A stretch of DNA of 12,694 nucleotides from Roseiflexaceae bacterium (lineage in GTDB: Bacteria; Chloroflexota; Chloroflexia; Chloroflexales; Roseiflexaceae): assembly GCA_014381165.1 (NCBI GenBank), contig JACMIM010000714.1, positions 1 through 12,694 on the forward strand, written 5' to 3'. This document shows positions 5,803 through 12,537 of the stretch, piece after piece (position 1 is the stretch's first letter; each line of letters starts with the position of its first letter). Under the pieces are notes generated by a model, which worked only from the letters and a program-made list of their open reading frames with translations, did no database searches and was not told the origin of the DNA. The translations under genes were made by a program, and so were the position numbers.

Positions 5803-6665
5803 AGCCCACCCGCAATCTCGCGCACTTTTGCGCCGATCTCGCCCGCCGTCACCAGCGCCTCGCCGACCAAGACCGCGTCAGCACCGCACGCACGCACACG
5901 CGCCACATCGCCCGCGCTAGAAATACCGCTTTCACTAACTAGCAGCGGGCGATCGTGCTGTGGTAGCCGCGCAGCGACCTGCTCGGTCGTGGCCAGCGTT
6001 ACCTCGAAGGTGTGCAGGTTGCGGTTGTTCACACCAATAATCCGCGCGCCAGCAGCCAGCGCACGCGCAAGCTCCTCGGCGTCGTGAACTTCGACCAGCG
6101 CCTGCATGCCCAGCTCGTGGGTTAGCTTCAGCAACTCGGCCAGCATTCCATCGTCCAGCGCGGCCACGATCAACAGCAGCGCGTCGGCACCATAGGCTCG
6201 CGCCTCATAGACTTGGTATGGGTCGAGCAAAAAATCCTTGCGGAGAATCGGGACGTGGGGCTTGGGGCTTGGGGCTAGCACGCGCGTAGTTTCCCCCAAC
6301 CTTACGTTCCTCGCCTCTAGATTCAGATTCCGGATCGCTTCGAGGTATTTTAGGCTGCCCTGGAAAAAGCGCACATCGGTTAACACTGAAATGGCCGCTG
6401 CGCCATGTTCAGCATAGGTTTGGGCCAGCACAACTGGGTCGAAGTGCTCGATCAGCACGCCGCGCGAGGGCGAGGCCTTTTTCACCTCGGCGATCAGTGT
6501 GGCGCGTGTGGGGTGGCGCAATGCAGCGGCGAAATCGCGCACCGGCGGGGCCTGCGCCAGGCGTGTACGCAACTCGTCAAGCGGCACCTTGGCGCGTTGG
6601 CGCTCGACCTCGACGCGCTTGTGGTTCAATATCTTGGAAAGCACTGTGGCAGTGTCTATGGTCAT
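5799..6665 (-). CDS. trpC: Indole-3-glycerol phosphate synthase, with an internal insertion
   Basis: Converts CdRP to indole-3-glycerol phosphate, the ring-closing step of tryptophan synthesis. 288 residues from the ATG at 6665, which has AAGGA upstream. The frame runs further 5' to 6875 but only through promoter and repeats. TIM-barrel landmarks: EVKKASPSRG with Glu60/Lys62; LRKDF with the catalytic Lys143; VEVHDAEE with the catalytic Glu; GVNNRNL; and SESGI with the phosphate loop. Between SLKYLEAIRN and VPILRKDF lies an extra ~25 residues (about 113-137) where family members pass directly. Part of it is encoded by tandem AGCCCCA repeats (PSPKP). This explains the length above the usual ~260. 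All catalytic residues remain. No other trp gene is in the window. Confidence 0.93.
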   Translation of the reverse strand: MTIDTATVLSKILNHKRVEVERQRAKVPLDELRTRLAQAPPVRDFAAALRHPTRATLIAEVKKASPSRGVLIEHFDPVVLAQTYAEHGAAAISVLTDVRFFQGSLKYLEAIRNLNLEARNVRLGETTRVLAPSPKPHVPILRKDFLLDPYQVYEARAYGADALLLIVAALDDGMLAELLKLTHELGMQALVEVHDAEELARALAAGARIIGVNNRNLHTFEVTLATTEQVAARLPQHDRPLLVSESGISSAGDVARVRACGADAVLVGEALVTAGEIGAKVREIAGGL

Positions 6666-6700
6666 GGGCAGGCTTCCTTCTACGGGCCGAACTGCCGCAC

Positions 6701-6709
6701 ATTGTAGCA
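6701..6709 (-). promoter_or_regulatory. Extended -10 promoter (TGC-TACAAT) for trpC
   Basis: On the minus strand TGCTACAAT (6709-6701) matches an extended -10 box. The start would lie near 6694, leaving a ~29-nt leader with an AAGGA ribosome binding site. No good -35 box or trp-type leader peptide is visible. Confidence 0.5.
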
Positions 6710-6769
6710 CGGCTGCTAGCCCAATAGCCGTTAAGGTGGGATTCAAACGAGTGCGCCACCACCACGGTC

Positions 6770-6875
6770 GCCGGATGCATCCGGCCTCTGGCATACGAAA
6801 CACGCTGAAGCGCGTTGGAACCGCTTCAACGTGCTTCAGCGCGTTTTGCATACCAGCAGTGGGCTTCAAGCCCAC
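6770..6875. repeat. Cluster of three palindromic repeats between the RCK protein gene and trpC
   Basis: First, GCCGGATGCATCCGGC (6770-6785) is a perfect palindrome. Second, 25-nt arms at 6790-6814 and 6830-6854 pair with five differences, and the 15-nt loop folds again (TTGG...TCAA), giving a hairpin of 65 nt. Third, GTGGGCTT-C-AAGCCCAC (6859-6875) is perfect. All share the CTTCAG/CTTCAAG core also found in the 4629-4693 repeats. They lie after the RCK gene stop and before the trpC promoter. They may work as processing or termination hairpins, or be dispersed REP-like elements. Confidence 0.8.
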
Positions 6876-6917
6876 GCATAGGTGGGGGCCGCAACATTCT
6901 GAATCCCAGCCCAGCCG

Positions 6918-8750
6918 CTACGCTGCCCGCGCTCCACCTGGCAGCGCAGCTGGTGAAGCCTCGCTTGCTTCAATCACGCCGCGCAACCGCGCCAGATCAG
7001 CAAGCTGTGCCAACAGTACCACTTCGTCACCGGCGTGAAGGCTTGCCGCGTAGTCGGGCAGCGTATGCTGTGCGCCACCGCGTCGCAGGCCGATCACCAA
7101 TGCGCTGTAGCGCTCGCGCACCTGCTCGACCATGAGTCCTTCGAGCACGCCGCCCGGCTGAATCTGCGAGGTGTCGGTCGAAAACAGAGCTGAACCAGAG
7201 AAGAATGCGCTGGTTACATCGCCAAGCACCGCAGCTGCAGCCATGGTTGGGGCAGCCAACGCCGATGTACTGTACACCGTGCGAATGGCAAACAAATCTT
7301 CGAGCTGCTCGGCCAACACATCGCTGAACATCCGCATGACCAGATGGACGTTTTTACGCTGGCGGCGCGCAACCAGGCCGATCTGCAAATTGACGAAATC
7401 GTCCGAGGTCAGCGCCGCCACCGAGTAAGCTTCGGCAAGGCCTGCTGCGGCCTGCACATCGGGGCTGCGTGCATCGCCCTCGATCAGCGTGACGCTTTCG
7501 ATTCGGCTGAACTGGTGCAAAAACTCTGGCCGGGTGTCGGGAAGATGGATAACCGAGATGGCCGGGTGATCCGGCATGCGCAGCAACTGCTGCACCACAC
7601 GGTAGCCCACTTTACCCAGCCCACACACGATCACGCGGTTCAGCTGCGCAGTAGGCCGCTGGATCGGCAGCATGCCCAGAGCCGCGTGCGCCTTGCTCTT
7701 CGGCACATTCTTCGTGCGCACCGTCTCCAGCGCCCCCAGCGAGCCGATCAGTGTCACTCGGTCGCCAGTGTCGAGCTGGCGCATGGCGGCGGGCGGCAGC
7801 AGCTTACCGGTCGCATCATGGTGCTGCACAATCCTGATGTCATAATCCTCTTCGATCTTGCGTGCAAAGCCCGACATGAGGCTTTCCGACGCGACCACTA
7901 ACTCGGTCAGGCCGAGCGCCTCGTGCTCCAACGGCAGCATGTAGCTTACCTCGCGGCTGACCGCTGCTGCGGCAAAGGTCGGCGCGGCCAACGCCGAAGC
8001 GCTGAAAATCGTCCGGCGGCCAAACGTCTCCTCCAAATTGCGGTCGAGGTCTTCGAGAAAGACCCGCATGATCACCCGCAGCCCTGGCCGCTCGCGGCGA
8101 ACATTGAGCGCCACCTCGATGTTAATCATATCGCCAGCAATCGCCACCAGCATTGCATGCGCACGGTTCACCCCAGCCTGGCGCAGTACACCCAGCTCAC
8201 GGGCATCGCCCAACACCACCGGCACACGCAACTCCAGCGCCCGCTGCACAAACTCGCCGTTCCACTCGCGCTCGATCACCACAACCTCGTGCCCGGTCGC
8301 CAGCAGCTGCGTAACCAGCCGCAGCCCGACCCGGCCAAGCCCACAGACGATCACATGGCCCTGGTATGTCGAAGCCAGGGCTACCTGCCAGGCCTCCACA
8401 CGGGTGCTCTTATCCAGTAACAACCGACCAAACCGGAACACACTATCAAGAATTAGTGCCAGCCCCAGCACCGGCACCAGCATAAACAGCGCTATACCAA
8501 GTAAATTACTAGGAAACACCAGGCTGCTTTGCAGCGTCAGCAGTCGGAACGATTCGTACAAACTCTCGGCATACCCAATCGGATAATTCCACTTGATATA
8601 GGCCGTACTGGCCAGCATCACCAACGCGAAGCCAGTCAGCGCGACCCGTGAATCACGCAGCAGCCGCAGCAGATCATACAGATTCGCGCGAATAAAGCGT
8701 AGAACCGGCAGCCGTCGCGGTCGTACGATCGGACGCAGCGTGGTCGGCAT
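6918..8750 (-). CDS. Two-RCK (TrkA-N/TrkA-C duplicated) membrane protein, channel-like without a K+ filter
   Basis: 610 residues. An N-terminal membrane part has TM1 (about 36-51), a pore-helix-like stretch (about 62-80, SLYESFRLLTLQSSLVFP) and TM2 (about 82-105). Two RCK/TrkA repeats follow. The first has a Rossmann VIVCGLGRVG (133-142), acidic residue 160 closing beta-2, GDARE (181-185) and a C-terminal domain to about 345. The second has VIVCGLGKVG (373-382), GDARSP (425-430), and a C-terminal domain ending in a Gly/Ala-rich tail. The plan is that of ligand-gated channels such as the MthK and Castor/Pollux types. The TVGYG potassium filter is absent, so ion choice is uncertain. It may be a non-K+ channel or a sensor. 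Divergent from rplI across 149 bp. Confidence 0.85.
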   Translation of the reverse strand: MPTTLRPIVRPRRLPVLRFIRANLYDLLRLLRDSRVALTGFALVMLASTAYIKWNYPIGYAESLYESFRLLTLQSSLVFPSNLLGIALFMLVPVLGLALILDSVFRFGRLLLDKSTRVEAWQVALASTYQGHVIVCGLGRVGLRLVTQLLATGHEVVVIEREWNGEFVQRALELRVPVVLGDARELGVLRQAGVNRAHAMLVAIAGDMINIEVALNVRRERPGLRVIMRVFLEDLDRNLEETFGRRTIFSASALAAPTFAAAAVSREVSYMLPLEHEALGLTELVVASESLMSGFARKIEEDYDIRIVQHHDATGKLLPPAAMRQLDTGDRVTLIGSLGALETVRTKNVPKSKAHAALGMLPIQRPTAQLNRVIVCGLGKVGYRVVQQLLRMPDHPAISVIHLPDTRPEFLHQFSRIESVTLIEGDARSPDVQAAAGLAEAYSVAALTSDDFVNLQIGLVARRQRKNVHLVMRMFSDVLAEQLEDLFAIRTVYSTSALAAPTMAAAAVLGDVTSAFFSGSALFSTDTSQIQPGGVLEGLMVEQVRERYSALVIGLRRGGAQHTLPDYAASLHAGDEVVLLAQLADLARLRGVIEASEASPAALPGGARAA

Positions 8751-8766
8751 TGGGTGGCCTTGTCAA

Positions 8767-8796
8767 TTGACGATAGTTCCATTCGTATGGTATCAT
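8767..8796 (+). promoter_or_regulatory. Promoter for rplI-dnaB
   Basis: TTGACG (8767-8772), an 18-nt spacer and TATCAT (8791-8796) form a sigma70-type promoter. It predicts a start near 8803 and a leader of nearly 100 nt before the rplI GTG. The motif ATTGACGAT recurs at 8817-8825, 51 bp downstream. Confidence 0.6.
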
Positions 8797-8799
8797 ACG
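8784..8799. promoter_or_regulatory. Operator-like palindrome over the rplI -10 box
   Basis: CGTATG-GTAT-CATACG is a perfect 6-bp inverted repeat with a 4-bp centre. It covers the predicted -10 element in the divergent region between rplI and the RCK protein gene, so a bound protein could affect both directions. No regulator is identified. Confidence 0.4.
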
Positions 8800-8899
8800 G
8801 GTCGCTTGAAATATAGATTGACGATCCGTACGTGTTGAAGCTTTGTACGCAGCTACGGCGGCAAAGGTTCCAGGGCGTCGCGTGTTTTGGAGGATTATT

Positions 8900-9415
8900 G
8901 TGGCCTCGAAGATGAAAATTTTGTTGACCCAGGATGTCGAGAAGTTGGGCCAGACCGGCGATGTACTTGAGGTAGCCGGCGGGTACGGCCGCAACTTCCT
9001 GATTCCCAAGGGCTTTGCAGTGCTGGCCACCAGGGGCCAAGTCAAACAGGCCGAAGAACGCCGCGCCGCCGGTGAGAAAAAACTCCAGTCCCAGCGCCGC
9101 GAGTTCGACGTGCTGGCTGGCAAAATCAACGGTCAGACCATCCGCTTCACCGTGCGCTCCGGCGATCTCGATCGGCTGTATGGCTCGATCACCAGCGCCG
9201 ATATTGCCGAAAAAGCCAGTGCGCTGGCCGGCGAGACAATCGATCGCCGCATTGTGATGCTGGATGAGCCGATCAAGCGCATTGGTATCTACCCAATCAA
9301 GATTCGCTTTATGTCGGGCGTCGAGCCGCTGCTCAATGTCGTCGTCGAGGGCGAAGCCGGCACGCTCCAGTTGCCAGACATCGCCGACGAAACAGTATCA
9401 GCCGACACTGAGTAA
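8900..9415 (+). CDS. rplI: 50S ribosomal protein L9
   Basis: 171 residues. L9 binds 23S rRNA domain V and stretches away from the ribosome at the L1 side. The N-terminal domain MKILLTQDVEKLGQTGDVLEVAGGYGRNFLIPKGFA carries the family signature with its Gly-rich turn. A long charged connecting helix (about 50-75) leads to the C-terminal domain, with the LYGSIT and IKRIGIYPI motifs. The GTG at 8900 is chosen because GGAGG lies 6 nt upstream; it adds Met-Ala-Ser-Lys before the usual MKILL start (ATG at 8912). A ~20-residue acidic tail makes it longer than the usual ~150. The usual rpsF-ssb-rpsR neighbours are not here; dnaB follows. Confidence 0.96.
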   Translation: MASKMKILLTQDVEKLGQTGDVLEVAGGYGRNFLIPKGFAVLATRGQVKQAEERRAAGEKKLQSQRREFDVLAGKINGQTIRFTVRSGDLDRLYGSITSADIAEKASALAGETIDRRIVMLDEPIKRIGIYPIKIRFMSGVEPLLNVVVEGEAGTLQLPDIADETVSADTE

Positions 9416-9435
9416 CAGCGGGATCAAGCGCGGCT

Positions 9436-9475
9436 CCAAAAGAGCTTTGGCTCGACGTTCTATTGTACGTAGAAC
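9436..9475 (+). other. Two small hairpins after rplI
   Basis: CCAAA/TTTGG (9436-9440 with 9446-9450) and GTTCTA/TAGAAC (9457-9462 with 9470-9475) follow the rplI stop. Neither has a T-tract. They may be mRNA 3'-end or processing structures between rplI and dnaB. Confidence 0.35.
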
Positions 9476-9501
9476 AGCGCTATAAAAACTAGGACACCTG
9501 T

Positions 9502-9544
9502 GCGATAATGTGCCACACCCCCAGCGGGTCTGGCACATTCTCGC
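9502..9544 (+). promoter_or_regulatory. 14-bp inverted repeat upstream of dnaB
   Basis: Arms 9502-9515 and 9531-9544 pair at 13 of 14 positions (core AATGTGCCA/TGGCACATT) around a 15-nt loop in which CCC and GGG can also pair. No T-tract follows. It lies about 60 bp before dnaB and could be a protein-binding site, an mRNA structure, or a terminator of rplI. Confidence 0.55.
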
Positions 9545-9557
9545 GTCTTAGGGCCAT

Positions 9558-9566
9558 TGTGGATAA
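9558..9566 (-). promoter_or_regulatory. Perfect consensus DnaA box upstream of dnaB
   Basis: The minus strand reads TTATCCACA, the strict DnaA-box consensus, 36 bp before the dnaB start codon. A single box suggests DnaA control of dnaB rather than an origin, since no AT-rich unwinding region or box cluster is seen. Around it, GGACACCTGTGCGATA (9492-9507) and GGACAGGTGTGGGATA (9583-9598) are near-identical 16-mers differing at three positions. Confidence 0.55.
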
Positions 9567-9602
9567 CTTCTGAGCAACTCGCGGACAGGTGTGGGATAGT
9601 CT

Positions 9603-10931
9603 ATGGATAAAATGCTGCCGTCGAATATCGAGGCCGAGCGCGCCGTGCTTGGCTCGGTGCTGCTCAACCGCGACGCCGTGACCGCAATCGCCGCATGGCT
9701 CCAGCCGGACGACTTCTACACCGAGCAGCACGCCTGGGTCTACGAGGCCATGCTGCACTGCTACAACAACCGTGTTCCGCCCGATACGCGCACTGTCTCC
9801 GATGAACTGCGCCGCAAGGAGCGGCTCGACCCGATCGGCGGCCTGCCCTACCTGCTTTCGCTGGTCGATAGCGTGCCATCCTCGTACCATATCGAGTACT
9901 ACGCCCAGATCGTGCAGCGCACGGCCCTGCTGCGCAAGCTGATCAGCGCCGGCGGCCAGATCGCGCGGATCGGCTACGACGAAAGCCACGATATCGAGGA
10001 AACCTTCGACAAGGCCGAAACCGCGCTGTTCGAGGTCTCGCAGCGCCGCTCGACCCAGGATTTCGTCCACATCGGCCAGGTGATCGACACCTACTACGAG
10101 CAGATCAATTACCTGCAAGAGCATCGCGGCGAGGTTGTCGGCGTTCCCACCGGCCTGCGCGATCTCGACGAGATCACCGGTGGGCTACAGCGCTCGGACT
10201 TAATTATTCTGGCAGCGAGACCTGCGGTGGGCAAAACGTCGTTCGCAATGAGCGTGGCCCATGGCGTAGCCAAGGCCGGCAATGGCGTGGTCGGTATTTT
10301 CAGCCTGGAAATGAGCCGCGACCAATTGGTGCAGCGCATGCTGGCCATGGAAACTGGCATCGATACCCATAAGTTGCGCACTGGCCACATCCGCGACAGC
10401 GAACTACAGCTCGTGATGGAAGCCATGGGTCGGCTGGCCTCGCTGCCAGTGTATATCGAGGACACTGCCGGCTTGTCGATTATGGAAGTGCGCAGCAAGG
10501 CCCGCCGGCTCCAGGCCCGCGTCGGCATCGACCTGCTGGTGATAGACTACCTTCAGCTTATGCAGGGGCGCGGGCGAGAAAACCGCGTGCAGGAGGTCGG
10601 CGAGATCTCACGCGGCCTCAAGGCGCTGGCCCGCGAGCTGAACATCCCGGTGATCGCGCTTTCGCAGCTCTCGCGCGCGGTCGAGGGCCGCACCAGCCAC
10701 ATCCCAATGCTCAGCGACCTTCGCGAAAGTGGTAGCATTGAACAGGATGCGGATATCGTGATGTTCATTTACCGTGATGAGCTGTACAACCCGGATACCG
10801 ACAAAAAGGGCGTGGCCGAGATTCACATTGCCAAGCACCGCAACGGCCCAGTCGCCGTGGTGCCCATGCGCTTCGAGGCTAGCACGACCAAGTTTTCCAA
10901 CCTAACCTACCGAACGCCGGATGGCTACTGA
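9603..10931 (+). CDS. dnaB: Replicative DNA helicase DnaB
   Basis: 442 residues, the normal length, with no intein. The homohexamer unwinds DNA at the fork in the 5'-3' direction and recruits primase. The N-terminal domain (about 5-105, PSNIEAERAVLGSVLL) is followed by a linker helix and the RecA-like motor. Motifs: Walker A ARPAVGKT (205-212); SLEMS with the catalytic Glu236; Walker B LLVIDYLQL with Asp315; LSQLSRAVEGR (353-363); the SDLRESGSIEQDAD block (371-384); and KHRNGP (411-416) with the arginine finger. The ATG at 9603 gives a canonical N-terminus, although the ribosome binding site is weak (GGGATA). It follows rplI by 187 bp that carry a DnaA box, and precedes the DnaD-like and loader genes, forming a helicase-loading cassette. 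Confidence 0.97.
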   Translation: MDKMLPSNIEAERAVLGSVLLNRDAVTAIAAWLQPDDFYTEQHAWVYEAMLHCYNNRVPPDTRTVSDELRRKERLDPIGGLPYLLSLVDSVPSSYHIEYYAQIVQRTALLRKLISAGGQIARIGYDESHDIEETFDKAETALFEVSQRRSTQDFVHIGQVIDTYYEQINYLQEHRGEVVGVPTGLRDLDEITGGLQRSDLIILAARPAVGKTSFAMSVAHGVAKAGNGVVGIFSLEMSRDQLVQRMLAMETGIDTHKLRTGHIRDSELQLVMEAMGRLASLPVYIEDTAGLSIMEVRSKARRLQARVGIDLLVIDYLQLMQGRGRENRVQEVGEISRGLKALARELNIPVIALSQLSRAVEGRTSHIPMLSDLRESGSIEQDADIVMFIYRDELYNPDTDKKGVAEIHIAKHRNGPVAVVPMRFEASTTKFSNLTYRTPDGY

Positions 10932-11027
10932 CAAGATGACAAGGTGACAAGATGCCATCTTTATGTCACCTTGTCACCTTGTCACCTTGTCATCTCGTCA
11001 TCTTGTCACCTTGTCATCTTGTCACCA
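10929..11027. repeat. Inverted array of octanucleotide repeats (RTGACAAG then CTTGTCAY)
   Basis: Directly after the dnaB stop there are about three copies of RTGACAAG. A short centre (about 10953-10965) follows, then about seven tandem copies of CTTGTCAY (to 11026). The two halves are reverse complements and can pair in several registers. For example, the 22-nt block beginning at 10930 is exactly complementary to a block within 11005-11026. The array ends three bases before the ATG of the DnaD-like gene. It could fold into a strong hairpin in the mRNA and cover that gene's start. Unit length 8 is not a multiple of 3, so reading it as protein gives a repetitive CHLVTLSP pattern, which I regard as non-coding. 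Confidence 0.85.
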
Positions 11028-11029
11028 AC

Positions 11030-11746
11030 ATGCCCTTTACCGGCTTTACAACTGATAAACTCATTGGTCTGCCGCCCGAGCTGTTCAGCGAGGTCATCCC
11101 GGCGATCACACTGCCGAGTGAGCTGAAGGTGACGCTGCATGTGTTCTACCGGCTCAGCCGCACCAGGGGCGCGCCGCCGCGCCGCGCCAGTTGGGATGAA
11201 CTGCTGGCCGACCGGTCGCTGCGGCGCGGGCTGCGCGCATTGTCTAAACTGCGCCCGCCCGAGGAACTGCTAGCCGAGGGCCTGGACGCGGCGGTGCGCC
11301 GCATGACCCTGCTGCATATCGTCATTCCCGACGACGGGCGCGCAGCCAATTGGTATGTGGTCAACACCGCGACCAATCGGCTGTGGGCCGAGCAAGCCAG
11401 CGCCGCTGCCCGCGCGCTCGACCCGCAGCAGCAACTGGCCGACGAACGTCCTGGCCTGATTGGGCTGTATGAGCAGAACATTGGCTTGGTCACGCCCATG
11501 CTGCTGGACGAATTACGTGAGGCCGAGGAACAGTACCCGCAGCACTGGATCGAGGATGCGATGCGCGAGGCGGTGCGCGCCAACGCACGATCGTGGCGTT
11601 ATATCCGTAAAGTTTTGGAGAGGTGGGCAGCCAATGGACGACAACTTCCGCCGGATAAGCCCGAGCGACCTATCGATATTGAAAAATATACCAACGGACA
11701 GTATGGCGATCTCTTCCGACGCGGAAGCGACACCTCCGATCTCTGA
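11030..11746 (+). CDS. DnaD-like primosomal/replication initiation protein
   Basis: 238 residues from the ATG at 11030; the open frame extends to 10952 only by reading the octamer repeats. The N-terminal part (about 8-115) resembles the winged-helix domain of DnaD-type proteins (LPSELKVTLHVFYRLSR...ASWDELLADRSL). The C-terminal part matches the DnaD/DnaB_2 family: LYEQNIGLVTPMLLDELREA (147-166), then IEDAMREAVRANARSWRYIRKVLERWAANG (174-203). A C-terminal YTNGQYGDLFRR block follows, similar to tails seen in such proteins. These proteins help load the replicative helicase. Its place between dnaB and a helicase-loader gene supports that role. No clear ribosome binding site is visible because the repeats fill the upstream region. 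Its 3' end overlaps the next gene. Confidence 0.85.
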   Translation: MPFTGFTTDKLIGLPPELFSEVIPAITLPSELKVTLHVFYRLSRTRGAPPRRASWDELLADRSLRRGLRALSKLRPPEELLAEGLDAAVRRMTLLHIVIPDDGRAANWYVVNTATNRLWAEQASAAARALDPQQQLADERPGLIGLYEQNIGLVTPMLLDELREAEEQYPQHWIEDAMREAVRANARSWRYIRKVLERWAANGRQLPPDKPERPIDIEKYTNGQYGDLFRRGSDTSDL

Positions 11747-12473
11747 TCCGGTCTGCCCGCACTGTGATGGGGTCGGCTACTACCTGGAGGCAGTTCCCTA
11801 CGGCCACCCGCACTTTGGCGTGCTGTTTCCGTGCGAGTGCAAAATGGCCGAAAAGGAGCAGCGCGTGGTCGCGGAGCTTCAGCAGATGAGCAATCTCGAC
11901 GCCTTCCGCGACAAGAATTTCGACACCTTCAACCCCAATATCACTGGCGTCCAGCGGGCGTATGAACGCGCCCAGCGCTTCGCCCGCCGCCCGCAGGGCT
12001 GGCTGGTCATGTTTGGCAACTACGGCTGTGGCAAAACGCATCTGGCCGCTGCGATCGCCAACGAAGCCCTGCGCCGACATATCAGCGTGCTGTTTGCGGT
12101 TGTGCCCGATCTACTCGACCATCTACGCTCGACCTTTGGGCCATCGAGCGAAAAGGCCTACGACGAGCGCTTTGAGCAGATTCGCGACGCACCGCTGCTG
12201 GTGCTGGACGACCTTGGCACCGAGAGCGCCACGCCCTGGGCTCGCGAGAAGCTGTTTCAGATTATCAACCATCGCTACAACTACGCTCTGCCCAGCGTCA
12301 TTACGTCAAACCGCAAGCCGGACGACATCGACCCACGTATCTTCTCGCGCATGGCCGACCGCACGATCAGCGAGGAGCACGTTTTAATCGACGCCGGCGA
12401 CTACCGCCGACTGACCTTTGAGCAGCGCGTCCAACGCTTTCCGCTTCCCCAGCAGCGCCGTCGATACCAGTAG
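11634..12473 (+). CDS. DnaI/DnaC-like AAA+ helicase loader
   Basis: 279 residues from the ATG at 11634, which has GGAGAGG about 10 nt upstream. An ATG at 11703 (Met24) is a possible alternative that would shorten the overlap with the DnaD-like gene from 113 to 44 nt. A zinc site near the N-terminus has CPHC (41-44) and CEC (67-69), as in DnaI-type loaders. The AAA+ core has Walker A GNYGCGKT (128-135), Walker B LLVLDDLG (188-195), sensor 1 VITSNRKP (222-229) and an arginine-finger region FSRMADR (237-243). In the known systems this ATPase binds DnaB and places it on DNA. The gene order dnaB, dnaD-like, loader suggests the three act together. Confidence 0.92.
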   Translation: MDDNFRRISPSDLSILKNIPTDSMAISSDAEATPPISDPVCPHCDGVGYYLEAVPYGHPHFGVLFPCECKMAEKEQRVVAELQQMSNLDAFRDKNFDTFNPNITGVQRAYERAQRFARRPQGWLVMFGNYGCGKTHLAAAIANEALRRHISVLFAVVPDLLDHLRSTFGPSSEKAYDERFEQIRDAPLLVLDDLGTESATPWAREKLFQIINHRYNYALPSVITSNRKPDDIDPRIFSRMADRTISEEHVLIDAGDYRRLTFEQRVQRFPLPQQRRRYQ

Positions 12474-12537
12474 CGGCGCAGCAAGCGCACGCATACCGTG
12501 CGAAAGAGCCTCAGTTGCACGGCGCTTGCTGCGCCGC
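12473..12537. terminator. 16-bp inverted repeat after the loader gene
   Basis: GCGGCGCAGCAAGCGC (12473-12488) is the exact reverse complement of 12522-12537, with a 33-nt loop. An inner CGCACG/CGTGCG pair shortens the loop. It begins at the last base of the loader stop codon. No T-tract follows, so it may end or protect the mRNA without being a standard terminator. Confidence 0.5.

Noticed and set aside
6666..6875. N-terminal extension of TrpC (70 extra residues in the open frame)
   Set aside because: The extension reads through the promoter, the ribosome binding site and palindromic repeats; the family start is at the ATG at 6665.
9492..9598. Replication origin next to dnaB
   Set aside because: Only one consensus DnaA box is visible and there is no AT-rich unwinding stretch or dnaA gene; a regulatory site is the simpler reading.
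10929..11027. CRISPR array
   Set aside because: Units are 8 bp with no spacers and occur in both orientations; this is a simple-sequence inverted array.
10952..11029. N-terminal extension of the DnaD-like protein (repeated CHLVTLSP peptide)
   Set aside because: It is the translation of octanucleotide repeats; the protein-like sequence begins at the ATG at 11030.
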